Source of the DNA: Gnetum montanum
Taxonomy: Eukaryota > Streptophyta > Gnetopsida > Gnetales > Gnetaceae
NCBI GenBank assembly: GCA_015680685.1
Contig: MNCI01003549.1
Location: 22,103-86,102 of the forward strand
DNA: 64,000 bases
Direction of reading: 5' to 3'
The position numbers and the translations under genes are program-made. Numbering within the stretch: position 1 is the first letter of the stretch; every line of letters starts with the position of its first letter. Below are positions 46,873 through 59,700 of this stretch, piece by piece. The notes below the pieces were generated by a model. It saw nothing but the letters and a program-made list of their open reading frames with translations. It made no database searches and had not been told where the DNA came from.

Positions 46873-49800
46873 CTACACTTGGCAAAGCCGCTTCTTGACC
46901 CGACATGAATTGAGTGGGACGTAAGGCCGAGACATTCCACCAGGGCCTTCGTCCACATCATCACCCCCTACTTGGAAGGGCAACTCAACCCATGCATTTT
47001 CGCTCAGGGGACCAACTTTTTGGGCTGACCCCTCTATTAGATAGTCAGTGTAAGTTGCAATAGGAATTTCATTCTCAGAAGTTATGACTTCCAAGCCTTC
47101 TTCCATGCCTATGTTGTGGATTGCTTGTGTTGCTACTTCGTCACCATGGATCATCACTTCTCTGCCTACATAAGGTAGGTGGATCTCTTGATGTATGGGT
47201 GAGGAAATAGCCCTAAGTTATGCTAATCACAATCTCCCCAAGATCAAGTTAAACTTGGGCATTTCCTCAACCACGATGAACGTCACTTCTGTGGGGAAAT
47301 GGTCCCCTGCTATGAAATTTATGTGAACTGTACCTTTCACCACAACTCGCATCCCATTGAACGACCTTAGGCATGTCGTCGTTGTGGGTTTGATCTGGTT
47401 GACCAAGCCCAACTTGTCTACAATGGGGAAGGGGATGACATTCATGGTGGCCCCATCATCAACGTGTACCCTTCGGATCTAGTGTTGATCGATCCGAATT
47501 GTGATGAATAGGGATGATGTAGTCACCTAACCCTTCACAAGGTCTTCCCTAATGGAGTCGTCACAAAAGGTTAGTTGAGGTTGCTCTGACTCTGTGGACG
47601 CAGAGGGAAGCATAATCGAGTAGATCTCTTCCTCCTTTGCTGGCATGTCTCCGTTCACTGAAGTTGCTATCAACATGTGGATCAGACCTTCGTGGTGTGG
47701 AGTAGATGTCATGATCAGGTCATACAAGCTCAGGGTAGTGTTTTTTTGTCTCAGAACCTGTTTGACCTATGTGAGGACGTCTAAGAGGTCTTGGGTTCTC
47801 CTTGGTTTGCTGGTGCTTTCCTCCTCTTCCATTTGTCCCAGAAGACTAATTTCTCAAGGAGAAGCAACCTCAGATCCTTGTTGACCAAGCGATGTGGACT
47901 ATGTGGTCACCTCGACCTTTGTCTTTGCCATAAATGCAGAAGGAAAAGAAGTAGCCTCAGGAGTTTCTACGACGATACCTCCCTTAGACACCTCGCCCGT
48001 GAAGTGGACTTCTTATCTTGTAGTGCAAGAAGATTGCTTAGCTACTTTGTGTGAGATAGGGATCGTCGAGGGAGTTGGCCCCCTGATGACGAAAGGAGCT
48101 AAAGGTGTTAGGGGGTAGGGTTGCATGGCCTCACCGACAGGTGATGCAAAAGTGGATGCCCATGAAGGAACCCTCAGGACAAAAGGCTGTTGCAAGCTTT
48201 GATTAGGTGCCCATGGTACCGGTGCACTACGTTGAGGCACACGGATCACGAATGGCTACTAGGATGGCCTAGGATCATTGTCAATGCTGATGGCATTGAT
48301 TACATAACTGGCATTGTTGGCATTGAGGGGATCTATGTAGACGTACATAGATTGGTTTTCAGGGTGAACTGGGTTGATTTCATCTAGCATCAGTTTCCCC
48401 TGGTCGATTAATCTCTGGATGTCATCCTACAATGCCAGACAGTAATCTATGTTGTGGCCACATAGTTGGTGGTAATCGCAAAATATGTCTAGCCTGAAAC
48501 CCCTAGGAACTGGAGGCTCATTGGGCAAGGCCAAAATGGGGTTCCTAAGGAGCTCGCAATAGCGTTGATGTTTTGCGACTGCTTCTTCCGACATTTTTTT
48601 GTGTCGGATGTATCCTACTGCCAGCAGTTGCTTCAGAAGCTTCGAAGGCTTAAGAGGCAGTGAGGTGTACTTTGAGTGGTCTTTGCACTCAAATTTGGGC
48701 TTAGGTTGTGCAGATGTCTTAGACGTGGGTGCAATAGGTTGTGGCATGTGGCTTGATTTGGGCACAGGGTTGGCCGTAGGTGCAGCCGGTTTTTGATTGT
48801 TCTTGCTACTATTGTTAGGTTTGGGTTTGTCCTCAGTTGCCATAGCGGCCACTATGGTTGTTGTGGCTTTACCCTTCTCCTTCTTTGCGAAGGTGTTCTT
48901 GTAAGCGATGTAGGCTAGGTCTTTGCTTGCCTCAGCCACGTCTTGTATGCTCTTAGTTTGGGTGAAAACCTAACTAAGAGAGTGAGGAGCAAGGTAGTAC
49001 AGTTTAGATTTAATCAAGTTGTTCACTGCACTCTTGAAGATGGCCAACAGGTGGGACTCCACGATGGGCTCTTGAATCTCACTAAGGGTCATGCTCCAAC
49101 TCTGGATGAACTTTTGGACTAGCTCTAAGGGATCTTACTTCACACTCATCAATTGGTCTAGTGTGGTTTCTGGCTTCAAGTTGTACTTGACGTGCATCAT
49201 GAACTGGGTAAGTAGCTCTTCCAAAGTTGAAATGGATGAGCGTGGCAATGCACGGTACCAATCCAAGGCTTTTCCAACTAGGGACAAGGCGAAGACATGA
49301 ATGATAGTATGCGGCGATTGCTGTAGTAGCAGAGACTCAGACTTGAAGGTGACAAGATGTGCATTGGGATCTCCCTCCTCGTCATATTTTGTGAAATGCA
49401 GGAGAGACATCCCTGGAGGTAATGTCAGAGTAGGGATTGCAGGACTGATAAGATCGTCCTGGTAGAAGTCCATGACTTTTACCATGTCAGACCCAATAGA
49501 CTTGAGACATTTTATTTTCTTAGTGAGGGTCTGGATGAGCTAAAATGCTTGGTCCATACCAAGCGACGTCGTGGACGATTGGGGAGCTGCAGAGGCCGCG
49601 CTTGCATGTGGTGTGGAAGAGGTGATGGTGTGATCCATCGGTGGTACCGTTGGGATGACCCCTGTTAGCGGTGCCACTTGTGTTGTCCACCACCCAGTAG
49701 GTGGTGTTGTTAAGGTGGTAGCCACAGGTTGGGCTGCTAGATGGACTACTTTTGTCACTGGCAGCATGGACCATAACCCTGGATTAGGCTGTGCCGATTG

Positions 49801-50649
49801 CAAGGTTTGGTATATCTGAGAGTGCACGTAGTGAGACATCTATGATTGTTGTGGAGTAGGTAGAGAAGTGAATGCGGACCACCATGTGGATGGAACAAAC
49901 ATGAATGTAGGAATGGCAGTAGAAGTCACGTATGTTTGCGAAGGTGGTACAACATGCACGTGCGACAGGGTAGCCACAGTTGGCATGTTACGTGCTACGA
50001 GAATAGACTATTGGACAGCCTGCAAGGGGATAGTAGTTGTAAACGGAACAGGCGAAAGAGGGCGTTGGAACACTACAGGATTAGCATGGATACCCATAGC
50101 AGCTGCAGTTGCTAGTTGTGGAAGTGTAGGCGTAATTAAAAAGGGAGAGGTAATAGACAATGGCTTAGCCTAGAAGGATTGGGCACGAGGGGTAGGAGCA
50201 GAATCGACCAAACCTTCCTCATTCGATTAAGCATCAAGTTCCTCTTGTCCGTCTTAGAAAGCATCATCTTAGTTAAACGCTATGTCCTGTTGCTCCCTAA
50301 GCCTAGCTAACTAAATTAGTTGATCCAGAAGCCTTTGGTATGCTTGCGTTAAAGGTAAAGAAATATCGAGAGTAGGTACAAATTCCTTCCCATTGCAATA
50401 AGCAAACTCGAAGCTACATTTTTCCTTGAGTTCATGTGCGTGTAAGGGTAGATTGGCTTACACCTTTGCACAGAGGAAACTATAACACTCATGTTGCTGG
50501 GCTAATCCCTCAGGTCCTCAATTTTGGATTCTAAGAGATTGGTGTGTTTCCAGTGTTGGGTTCAACGGTCGTTCGGCACTAGTAGTGCCTTGAACTGTGA
50601 CGGGAACTTCAATGTTGAAGGTATGGGCAGCAGTAGTTGAAAAAGCCAT
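46873..50649 (-). pseudogene. gag-protease ORF of E2
   Basis: One frame from ATG at 50649 (MAFSTTAAHTFNIEVPVTVQ) to TAG at 46875-46873, interrupted only by stops. Gag core at 49485-49135 and below: SPAIPTLTLPPGMSLLHFTK, PNAHLVTFKSESLLLQ, ALDWYRALPRSSISTLEELL and TQFMMHVKYNLKPETTLDQL. The region 48939-48427 includes FECKDHSKYTSLPLKPSKLL and the knuckle-like CDYHQLCGHNIDYC. A PFVxRVP repeat follows (about 48,250-48,060). Protease: VHVDDGATMNVIPFPIVDKL near 47,460, then FNLILGRL at 47227. The product would form the particle and cut itself. The parallel ORF in F is similar throughout. Confidence 0.9.
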
Positions 50650-50689
50650 TACAAACTTAGTAGTTTTACAAAAGAGCATAAGAAATGAA

Positions 50690-51245
50690 AAAAGAACAAA
50701 GAGACTGTGAGGCAACAAAAAAGAGGCTTTATGTCTTGTCGGGTTCCCGAGGAACCGTCGAGGCAACTGATCTGCACCACACAAAGCGTAAACAACTGCA
50801 AGAGTGTGTCACATTTACGCCAGTGCATGATGAGGTGCAGAGCACGTACAAGACTACTGTAAGATTAGATTTAGCTAGTTGGCGAAGGCTTTGGATCTCA
50901 CAGGGTCCCCAAGGAATCATTGAAGCGACCAATCTGTACCACACATGATGGGGTATAGAGTGCATGCAAGACCGTTAGAAGAGAAAGTTTACTAGCACAC
51001 AAATAGGCTTTATGTCTCACAAGGCTCTGGAGGAATCATCGAGGTGATTGGCCTGTACCACACACGATGGGGTACAGAACGCATGTAAGACTACTGTAAA
51101 ACAAGCTAGTTAGCTAACAATCGAAGGCCTTGTGTTCTGTGGGGCTCTCGAGGAACCGTTGATGTGACCGATCTACACTGCGCAAACTGTAAACAATCAC
51201 GAAAGGGTGTCATATTTACGCTTACGCGTATCAGGGTGTACAAGG
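50690..51245. repeat. Diverged tandem repeat in the leader of E2
   Basis: Four copies, period about 110-190 bp, built around GGCTTTATGTCTTGTCGGG / CCCGAGGAACCGTCGAGG / CTGTACCACACAYGATGGGG / GTGCAAGACTACTGTAA. It lies between PBS and gag start. Non-coding. Confidence 0.75.
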
Positions 51246-51285
51246 CTCACAAAACTATTGTGACACATAGAAAAGGCACCAAAAG

Positions 51286-51305
51286 GCCCTCTTTCTAGTG
51301 CCAGA
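51286..51305 (-). promoter_or_regulatory. Primer-binding site of E2
   Basis: The minus strand after the 5' LTR reads GTTTTC then TGGCACTAGAAAGAGGGCC. F has TGGTGCTAGAAGGAGGGCC at the same place. The primer tRNA is not assigned. Confidence 0.7.
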
Positions 51306-51309
51306 AAAC

Positions 51310-52945
51310 TGTAATGATAAAAAATGTTGGTGGCGGGAAAACACCAAGAGGTTGGCGGGCATGACAATCTCGACTCCATATCCGCGGATGGCCATGCTGA
51401 GAGTGTGTGTGGATACGGGGCACCCTAAACGATCTTGTCGATTAGACAAGGACTTAATTTGCAGCTATATAGCCTTTTGCAATAAATAATTTAGAAACGA
51501 GGACGAAAATGTGAAGTAATGCTTGAAAGTAAATAAAAAAGTCAATAATGCAACACATGGAAATAAGCAGGAAAAAAAAGTAAAATACAGTTAGGAAAGT
51601 GCACTGCTTCGAAGCTACAAATTTTCTCTGTTAAGATGGATACAGTCAGTTGCATAACAGGTTGTGCACTTGGGTGTGGACTTTAATGCTGACAATGTGT
51701 GGATTCTACCAAGGTGGTAGATGGGGGGACAGAATGGAATGTCAGTCAAGAATGATAACTGTTCGCATTGTCGAACAGAAAGCTTACAATGCTGGATGCT
51801 ATAACGTGCTAGAAGGAGAACTTGATTGGCCAAGTAGAAGAGAAATAAGAAAATTGACGAAATTTAAATTGAATGGAGTTTTCATTGCAACCAGGGGGAG
51901 AGAGTGAGTTAGGGAGTCTGCTAAAAAAAAAAGAGAACATTTTTTTTAAAAATTGAGTAGAATAGAACCCTTTGAATGTTACTTATTGGGGTATTTATAG
52001 GATCAAGGGCATGCAATAGGGCTAATTTGGATGCCATGTGCCCTAAGACTTTGTTGGCTTGTTGGTTCCACACATGCCAATATAACCATTAGATGTGCAT
52101 GACCGTTGTGACCATGAGTCTATGATGCCACAACCATGAGCCTGCCACACCGTAATTGTGCCATCAGTGTTTAGAGACATGTGCCAACAGTTCAATTAGG
52201 TGAAGTGCATTGATATTGTACAACCACCTGCATGCTTCACCACATGTCGTACTATGATATGCTTGGTGTGGCGTAGCATGTTTTCCTACTACACATGTGC
52301 TACATGCTTGCTACGCTATGCTACGCTATGTAACGTAGCGTCCGACCTTAGTTGCAAAAAACTTAGCCAAGCTGCAAACCTTACTTTCTGCACTGTGGAA
52401 CATGCAAATTTGCTAGCCTAGTTTTTGAGCTACCTTATGTCTCTTCCATAGGATTGCTGCGCCATGTAGCTTAGTGTAGCATAGTAGTAGACACGGTCTG
52501 CTGCTTCCTAACTAAAAGGGACATTTGAAGGACTTGAAGTTGGGTCGTGCAACTGGCCGCATGATTGTTTCTATGCTACGCTATGCTTCGTAGCATAGGG
52601 TAGTGTGACACTTCGCTTTGCAGATGTTTTTTGAGGTTTGCTATGCTACATAGCAAGGTGTAGCATAGTAGACTTCATGCCTTAGAAACTTGCTGAACTA
52701 TTTCTTGCACATCTAGAATGCTGTTGCTAACTCTGCGCCATTTTTGAGTAAGCTGTTGACTGGGTGAGCTACTTGGATGAATAGGCAAGATGACCTATAG
52801 AGCCTATTCATGCCCAAAGTAGAAAATTTGCTGAACTGGTTGGCCTGAACTCAAAGTGTTCTCCTCTAGAAGAACTGTCGTAATGCTGTGTGAAGTACTT
52901 TTCCTGGTGAAGCAAGAATGACCTCGCATTTTTTGGGGTGTTTTA
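51310..52945 (-). repeat. 5' LTR of E2 (1,636 bp)
   Basis: Aligns with 34563-36260 over its whole length. It contains a TAGCATAGCGTAGC cluster at 52,255-52,670. It is followed outside by GTTTG, the same 5 bp that precedes the other LTR. It lacks a ~70-bp stretch (34,905-34,975 region) present in the 3' LTR. Confidence 0.95.
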
Positions 52946-52950
52946 GTTTG

Positions 52951-54040
52951 CATGATACTTCTGTTATTGCCTCTCTTGATAGCGCTTGATGCAGTCAAGT
53001 GTCTATGCATGCTCCTCCTCTATGGAGTTGAGGTCAATGATCCTTGACTTATTGATCTAGGCTTCGCTCATGATGTTTGATAGGATCATTCAAAGTGATG
53101 GTACCTACAGCTCAAGAGGCAACACTACTTTAGGTTCATAAACAAGACTGTAAGGAGTTTTACCTATTGCCATCTTGCATGTTGTTCTATAAGCCCATAG
53201 CACATAGAGGATTTACTCATGCCATCACCTCTTACTGTTGCTAAGCATATTCTTGAGCAAGTTGATGATGGCTTTATTCATAGCTTCTGCCTATCCATTT
53301 GCCTGGGGGTAGTATGGCGAGGAGAATGATTGCTTAATGCCAAGGTTGCTACAAAAGGTTTTGGTTTCTGCACTACTAAATTGTGGCATGTTGTATATCA
53401 CAATAGTCATGGGAAGCCCAAACCTTGTCACTATGTTATCAAATATCAAGTGGAAAACCTGTTGAGATGTAGTCTTCCTAAGGGGAATAGCCTCTACCCA
53501 CTTTGTAAAGTACTTAGTGGCAGTGATGATGAAGCTATGCCCTGTGGAAGACTTAGGTGTGATAGGTTCTATAATGTCTAGTCCTCATCGTTGGAATGGC
53601 CACGAGATCTACATCGAGTGCAACTTAGTAGGTGAAACGTGTATAATATTTTCATATCATTGGCACGTGTCACAAGTCTTAACTTTGGCTAGGCAATCGT
53701 GCTCCATGTGAGGCTAGTAGTACCCTAGGTGTCTGATTTTTCCTACCATGGCTCTAGGTGCTATGTGTGCATCGGACAGTCCCTCATATACCTCATTAAT
53801 GACCTTCTACACTTGTTCCTCATTTATGCATGCTAACAATATTCCATCAAAGGAGCATTTGCATAAAGAGTTATCTCCCATAAGTACATATTGTCAAGCA
53901 CGCTTGTGGATCGCATCCCTTTGAGTAGATGTTAATCTGCGAGGGGGTTTGCCATGTTGCAGATAGGATTTAATGTTGATGTACGACTCTTGGGTATCTG
54001 TAGTGCTTACAGAGGATACGTGTACCATTTGAGTGATAGG
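52951..54040 (-). pseudogene. Integrase core and linker of E1, between E2 and F
   Basis: Sequence continues E1 integrase after the E2 insertion. It aligns with 37,780-38,890 of E2, for example GCATGCTCCTCCTCTATGG near 53,009, CTCAAGAGGCAACAC near 53,110, TAAGGGGAATAGCC near 53,478 and TTTGAGTGATAGG at 54,028-54,040. The reading frame is broken by stops. At 54041 it is cut by the LTR of F; the rest of E1 should lie past the right edge. Confidence 0.88.
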
Positions 54041-56288
54041 TGAAACACCACAAAAAATTTGGACCCAGCACTATCAGACAAGAATCAAGCTAAGTCATGA
54101 TGCTTCCCAGCATGACCGAAACTTGTGAACCTCAAAAAATAGCATCACATGGAGCATAATTGAACAAGAAAGAGTTCCCTAGGATCCACAAGTAACTACA
54201 TCAGCATCCGACATCAAGAATTTTAATTTTTAGGTTCAAAATACTTAGTTTTGACAAAGTATACTCTAGGCACACCTTGGTGTACGCTGGCCAGCGTATA
54301 GCCCAGCGTACAACAAATTATGAGCCCCAAAAATGAGCCAAAACATGGTAGAATTGAGTGTTTGGATCCCCCAGAACCTTCCCCAAGGTCCCTAGTAGCT
54401 CTCAAGCACTTGAAATTCACTTTTTGGGCTTCAAATGATGGGTTTTCATTCTTGCACACCCAGCGTACAGCCCAGCGTGCACGACCAAAAACGGCCCAAA
54501 ACAGGAATCAAATAGCAAGATTTTCACCTAAAATTGACTCCCAGAGGTTGGGTAACTATTGGGCATCATCACGGGCACCTGAAAATCAAGTTTCAACCTT
54601 GAAATGATGCATTTATATTTGTGTATGCTGAGCATACATACTCTGCACGCCTAGCGTACAGCCCAACATGCACCAACTTTTGAGCTTCAAAAACTTCTCC
54701 AAAAAGGCTAGAATTGACCTTCCCAAGGGTCCCCAGTAGCTCTCAAGCACTTGAAATTTAATTTTTGGGCTCCAAATGATGGGTTTTCATGCCTGCACAC
54801 CCAGCGTGCATGCCCAACATGTACCATCATAGATAGACCAAAAAAGACACTTAGAGCATGATTTTCACAGGAAATCAACTCCCAGATGTAAGGAAACCAT
54901 TAGGCATCATCTTGGGCTCCCAAAAATCAAGTTTTGTCCTTGAAAAGTGACACTTTCATGCTTGTACACTGGCCTTCAGGCCTAGCATGTATGCCTAGTG
55001 TGCAGCCCATCATGCACCACTTTGAACAAGGTTGATCAGGCATTTTAGGTAGAAGTTTGACATGGAGTTGACTATAAAGGCATGGTCAATGAATCTACAA
55101 GTTCACAGGCTCTGAAAACATCAATTTTAGGCATCATAAGGATCATTTTTGGCCCTGCACGCCCAGCGTGCACGCCCGATGTGCAGCACAACGTGCACAC
55201 TAGAAACATGTCCAAAACTTAGTCAAAATGAAGCTAAAATGAGATCTTGGACACCGTGGAGAGCCACCAACACTCAGGTAATGAGGATCCAACTCCAGTG
55301 TACAATATTAGGCTCCAAAACTGTAGTTTTCATGCCCACACATCGGCCTACATGCCTAGCATGTACACTTTTGGAGCCTCCTAAAACCCTATCAAATCAA
55401 GGTCAAATGAGCCCAAAATTGACAGGCATCATCCTTAGGACATCAAACATCTAGATACATGCTTAAAACTAGATTTATATTTCAAAATTTGGTTAGAAAT
55501 TCTTCATGCTTACCCATACGCTGTCCAGCGTGTGGAGTGTATACACCTAGCGTGTACACGCTAGCATGCTTCATGCTATACACTTGTAAAATTTCATTCT
55601 CCTGCATTCGCTCAATGCACCACCTATCTCTTGATCCAAATTTTTCTCACCTCATAGCCACTCATCTCCTTCTAGATCCGAATCTAATGCCCAAGATCTC
55701 ATAAAAACCCTAATTTTTCACTAGATCAAAGGGGGGGGGGGCAATTTTTAGAAAGAGAGAGGAAAATAAATACCGGATCAAAAATACTTAGCAAATCTGG
55801 GCATCAACCTCCGTACACTGGGGCATCATACTTGGATGTTGCATTTCCCTACAATCCAAAACTTGCATCTGCCAACACCCGTCATCACCCACCGGGGCTA
55901 AACATTTGCCTTTTGATTAATCCACAATTACGTTCTGACCGGTGCACACTGTAATCACTTTTTCAATACAAAATAGTTGAAATTTTTGCCCAAATTTATT
56001 GCAATTTTCTTTGTTTTTCTAGTTTACGTTTACATTCCAATTTACATTATTGTGCCTGTTTATGTTACGATTTATGTTTAGTGTGTGTCATTTACGTATA
56101 ACCCAATGCATTGCAAAGTGCGTATGTTGGGGAAGTCCTTGTTTGATCCACGTGCAGAACATTCAAGGCACTCTACCTTCATCCATTCTGGCTTGCCCTC
56201 AAGTGAAGGTAGAGTCTTTGGTGCCTATTTGTAGATCTCTCAGTGTCTGTTTCATTCTAGCCTTGCACCGACGATTTTGGACAGTACA
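54041..56288 (+). repeat. 5' LTR of F (about 2.25 kb)
   Basis: Starts TGAAACACCACAAAAAATTT and ends GGACAGTACA just before the PBS. The same start occurs at 62042. Positions 54,270-55,560 hold many copies of an AGCGTGCA/AGCGTACA motif in ~300-400-bp higher-order units (CTCAAGCACTTGAAATT, then AAATGATGGGTTTTCAT, then the motif cluster). A perfect 16-bp palindrome TACGCTGGCCAGCGTA lies at 54,283-54,298. An 11-G run lies at 55,731-55,741. ORFs inside are chance. Confidence 0.9.
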
Positions 56289-56292
56289 GAAA

Positions 56293-56312
56293 ATGGTGCT
56301 AGAAGGAGGGCC
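56293..56312 (+). promoter_or_regulatory. Primer-binding site of F
   Basis: TGGTGCTAGAAGGAGGGCC follows the LTR after GAAAA. It matches the site of E2 at 16 of 19 positions, differing only by transitions. Confidence 0.7.
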
Positions 56313-56793
56313 TCTCTTTGCTTAGATCTACACTGACCTAGCATAGATCTCTTCAGATCTGCTAGTCCATCTCATAGATCTACTTCTTGCGACCCCAGAT
56401 CTACAATCGATTTTCCTAGGTCTGCACTTAGTTAGCGTAGATTTGACGTTGAATCTTTTAGATCTGCGCCTTGTTCAGCCACATCTACTGCACACCTAGC
56501 GTGTATATGCTGCATGCTAAGGCCTGCATGCTAAGATCTGCATGTTGAGGCCTACATGTTGAGATCTGCATGCTAAGGTCTACATGCTGAGATCTGCATG
56601 CTAAGGTCTACACGCTGAGATCTGCATGCTAAGGCCTACACGCTAAGATCTTCATGCTATCAGGCCAGTTTGTACGCTATGACTCTTTGGTATACACTGC
56701 CAAAACTTAGAATTTTCTTCATTCATTGTCCAACACTTAACCAAATTTTCACTCATTTATGCTGTCACATTCAAACATTTAAAAAATTTGACA
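56313..56793. other. Leader of F with 15-bp tandem repeat
   Basis: At 56,505-56,660 a ~15-bp unit alternates: GAGATCTGCATGCTAAG and GTCTACACGCTGAG. About ten copies. Upstream, 56,313-56,500 repeats CAGATCTAC/TAGATCTGC more loosely. Non-coding. Confidence 0.75.
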
Positions 56794-59700
56794 ATGGACC
56801 TTGCCCAAGCACGCATCACCATGGAGTCATCTCAGAACTCTAGCGCACACACCTTTGTAATCCTCACATAAGAACAATACAACTTTATATGTGTGAAGAT
56901 TCAGGCCAACCTTCCTCTTGACACCACAGAACAGGAGGCAAAATGAAACTTCGAGCGCATATACATGGGAGGTCATGAATTCATCCCCTCTGTATATGAA
57001 ATCATCCCCCTTTCTGAGTCTCACCATCGACTCATCTCTCAACTTCTTCTAGCAAGGGGCCAAAACACACAACGACCCACTGAGGAGCCCTAAAACCAAC
57101 ACGATGTAGATTACTTCGAGGCACAATCTAAACCTGAGGATTCATACCACACCTTCAGTCCCCATGCCTACGTGAACCCATTGTTCCACCCTCCCATAGG
57201 ATAGATGACCACGCACCACGCATCAATGAGCACGCAAGCACCAGCATCCCGACATGGACTACCCACATCCATGTCCACCCAGTACATGCCACTAGTGTAA
57301 ACACATGGGGCCACTTTCATTACATTGGTCCCACACATTCAGGGTGTCACTTCACAGTCTATGGTCACTTCACAGTCTATGGCTAGGCAAGGAACCATAC
57401 CCCTTGTTTAACAACCCACTCACTTCAACGTTCCACATCCCACAACCACGACTTTGAACGTTCCTCCACAGCAACAAATGATAACCCAAAAATATCCCCA
57501 ACCAACTAATCTGCCTACCACTCAAGAGTGGGTAGAAGCTAAACAAATGATGCAAGCATTAGCTGAAGAGGTAAAGCACCTCAAAACAGCAAACACTGAA
57601 TAAGTTAAACTACTAGACTTTTACCATGATGATCCAATTAGCTCTTCAGTGCCACCATTAGCTTTACCCAAGGGAATCACACTACCCCAGTTAACCAAGT
57701 ACAATGGGAAGGGAGATTCGAACGCTCACTTAGTCACGTTTTGATCGAAAACTCTATTGCTTCAAACTTGGCCCCACGCAATCTTGCGAGTGTTCGCTAT
57801 GTCCTTAACGGGCATAACCTTAGATTGGTACCGAGCCTTTCCTCGTAACTCCATATCCTCTCTAGAGGATCTGTTACATCAGTTCATTACTCGGTTTAAG
57901 TACAACCTCAAGCCTAAAGCCACACTAGACACTTTGATACAGGTGAAACAAGCACCACTTGAGCCTGTGCAAAAGTTCATCCAACGATGGAGTGCAGTCC
58001 TTAATGAACTTCATGAGCCCATCCCTGAAATGTATTTGCTTACAATTCTGAAGGGAGTTGTAAATGACTTCATTAAGTCAAAACTGTATTACCTAAGGGC
58101 TCAAATGGTGAGCCAAGTGTTCACACAGATCAACATAGAACAAGCTGCACAAGTGAGCAATGACCCCGCCTATGTGGCTTACAAGAACCAACACATTGCC
58201 AAACAACAAATAACAATGGAAACTATAGCTACAAGCACAAAGACAAAAAACACCAGTACCAATCTACCTGCAACAACAAGGGTCACCCTAAGGTCCAACT
58301 TTCAACACAAGGATCACTCTAAGTACACACCGCTACCTATGCAACCTTCTGAACTACTAGAGAAACTCCTTAAAGCTGAGCAAATCCAATATAAACACGT
58401 AGCGGAGAATGCTCATCGCTAACATGACAGGTACTGCGAGCTACTGAGGAACCCTACCTTAGCAGCATCAAATAAGCCCCTGGTCCCACAACACTTCAAA
58501 TTAGATCAATTCTATCACTACCATCAGATGTTCGGTCACAACACCGACACCTGCCGTGCGTTATAGGATGATCTTCAAACAATGACAGAATAGGGCCAAC
58601 TCAGCATCAATGCCCTAAATCAACCTAGCACAGACAATTCCTCCTATGTCATAAAATCCATTTGCATAGATAATAAGCCTAAACCTGTGCACCAACCTTT
58701 TGTAATCCACGTGCCTCCCAGCAAAGCAACAATCCCCTCCACCTCCACGAGCAAGGGGCCTCCCATCTTCATCAAGGTGTCACCTAGAGCACTGATGACA
58801 TCTTTCGTGGTCAAGGTACCACCACCTCATACGTCCGATAAGACGTTAAATTGGCAAGATTCAATGCAATCCCGAGCACCGAAGACACCCTTTGTGGTGA
58901 AAGTACCACCACAGTCGTCCGCTAAGATGATAAATTGGCATGATGCACCGACCACAACTGCAAAGAAACCTTTCGTCATCAAGGTGCCACAACAAGCTAG
59001 TCAAACAACAACAACACCTCCTAAACTACCATTTGTCATAAAGGTGCCACCACGTGATGGCCCCTCACCTACCCTGAGCCCAACCATAGGCAATGTCTCA
59101 ACCTCTTCTCCCTCAAGAGTCAACCTTGCCAACAACATGGATAAGCCTACCAAATGGTAGCAAAAGAGGATAAATGAACAACGAAAAACATCCACAGCTG
59201 AAATAAAAGCCACACCACGTATTCAGCAACTGAATGTTGGGGGCCCTCCCCCTAATCCCAAACAAACCAAGCCCAAGCCCTCGACCCATACAGATGCAAC
59301 CAACACAATGAAAAATAACACAGAATTTGTAGCTACACTTGCCTAGGTGAAACAAACGTTCAAACAAAAGAAAACAATCATGAGCTTGTACAACTTGGTC
59401 ATGACATCATCGACTCATCGTGAAGCCTTAGCGCAAATGTTATCATCCATTCCTGTTATAGAGGACATCCCTGCTAACATGGAATCCATCCATAGAACGA
59501 TTTCACAACACACACCACAAGGATTGGGTTCAAACACCTTATCCTTTTGCAATGATGTAGTTAAAGTCAACCTTGAACGAGGGGAGGTCACAATAGCTCC
59601 ATTATTGATTAGCATACGTGTTGGGAAATGTACCATTCACAGAGTGCACATTGATGATGGCACAACAACAAACGTAGTTCTATACTCCGTCGCCAACAAA

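Larger units (their letters stand above)
34563..52945 (-). mobile_element. Element E2: complete 18.4-kb Tat-like retrotransposon
   Basis: Both LTRs (34563-36260 and 51310-52945), PPT, PBS, gag-protease, pol with two RNase H domains and a 5-bp target duplication GTTTG (34558-34562 and 52946-52950) are present. It inserted into the integrase gene of E1, a copy of the same family. Dual RNase H (a second, archaeal-type domain) is characteristic of the Tat lineage. Unusual contents are a multi-exon antisense gene between gag-protease and pol and hairpin arrays beside each ORF. The LTRs differ at many sites and the ORFs carry stops, so the copy is inactive. Confidence 0.93.

Noticed and set aside
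54320-55704. ORFs of 81-101 residues in the F LTR
   Set aside because: They fall in repeated LTR sequence; open only by chance through repeat units.
59001-59367. Minus-strand ORFs of 70-84 residues
   Set aside because: Shadows of the Pro-rich repeat part of F Gag.
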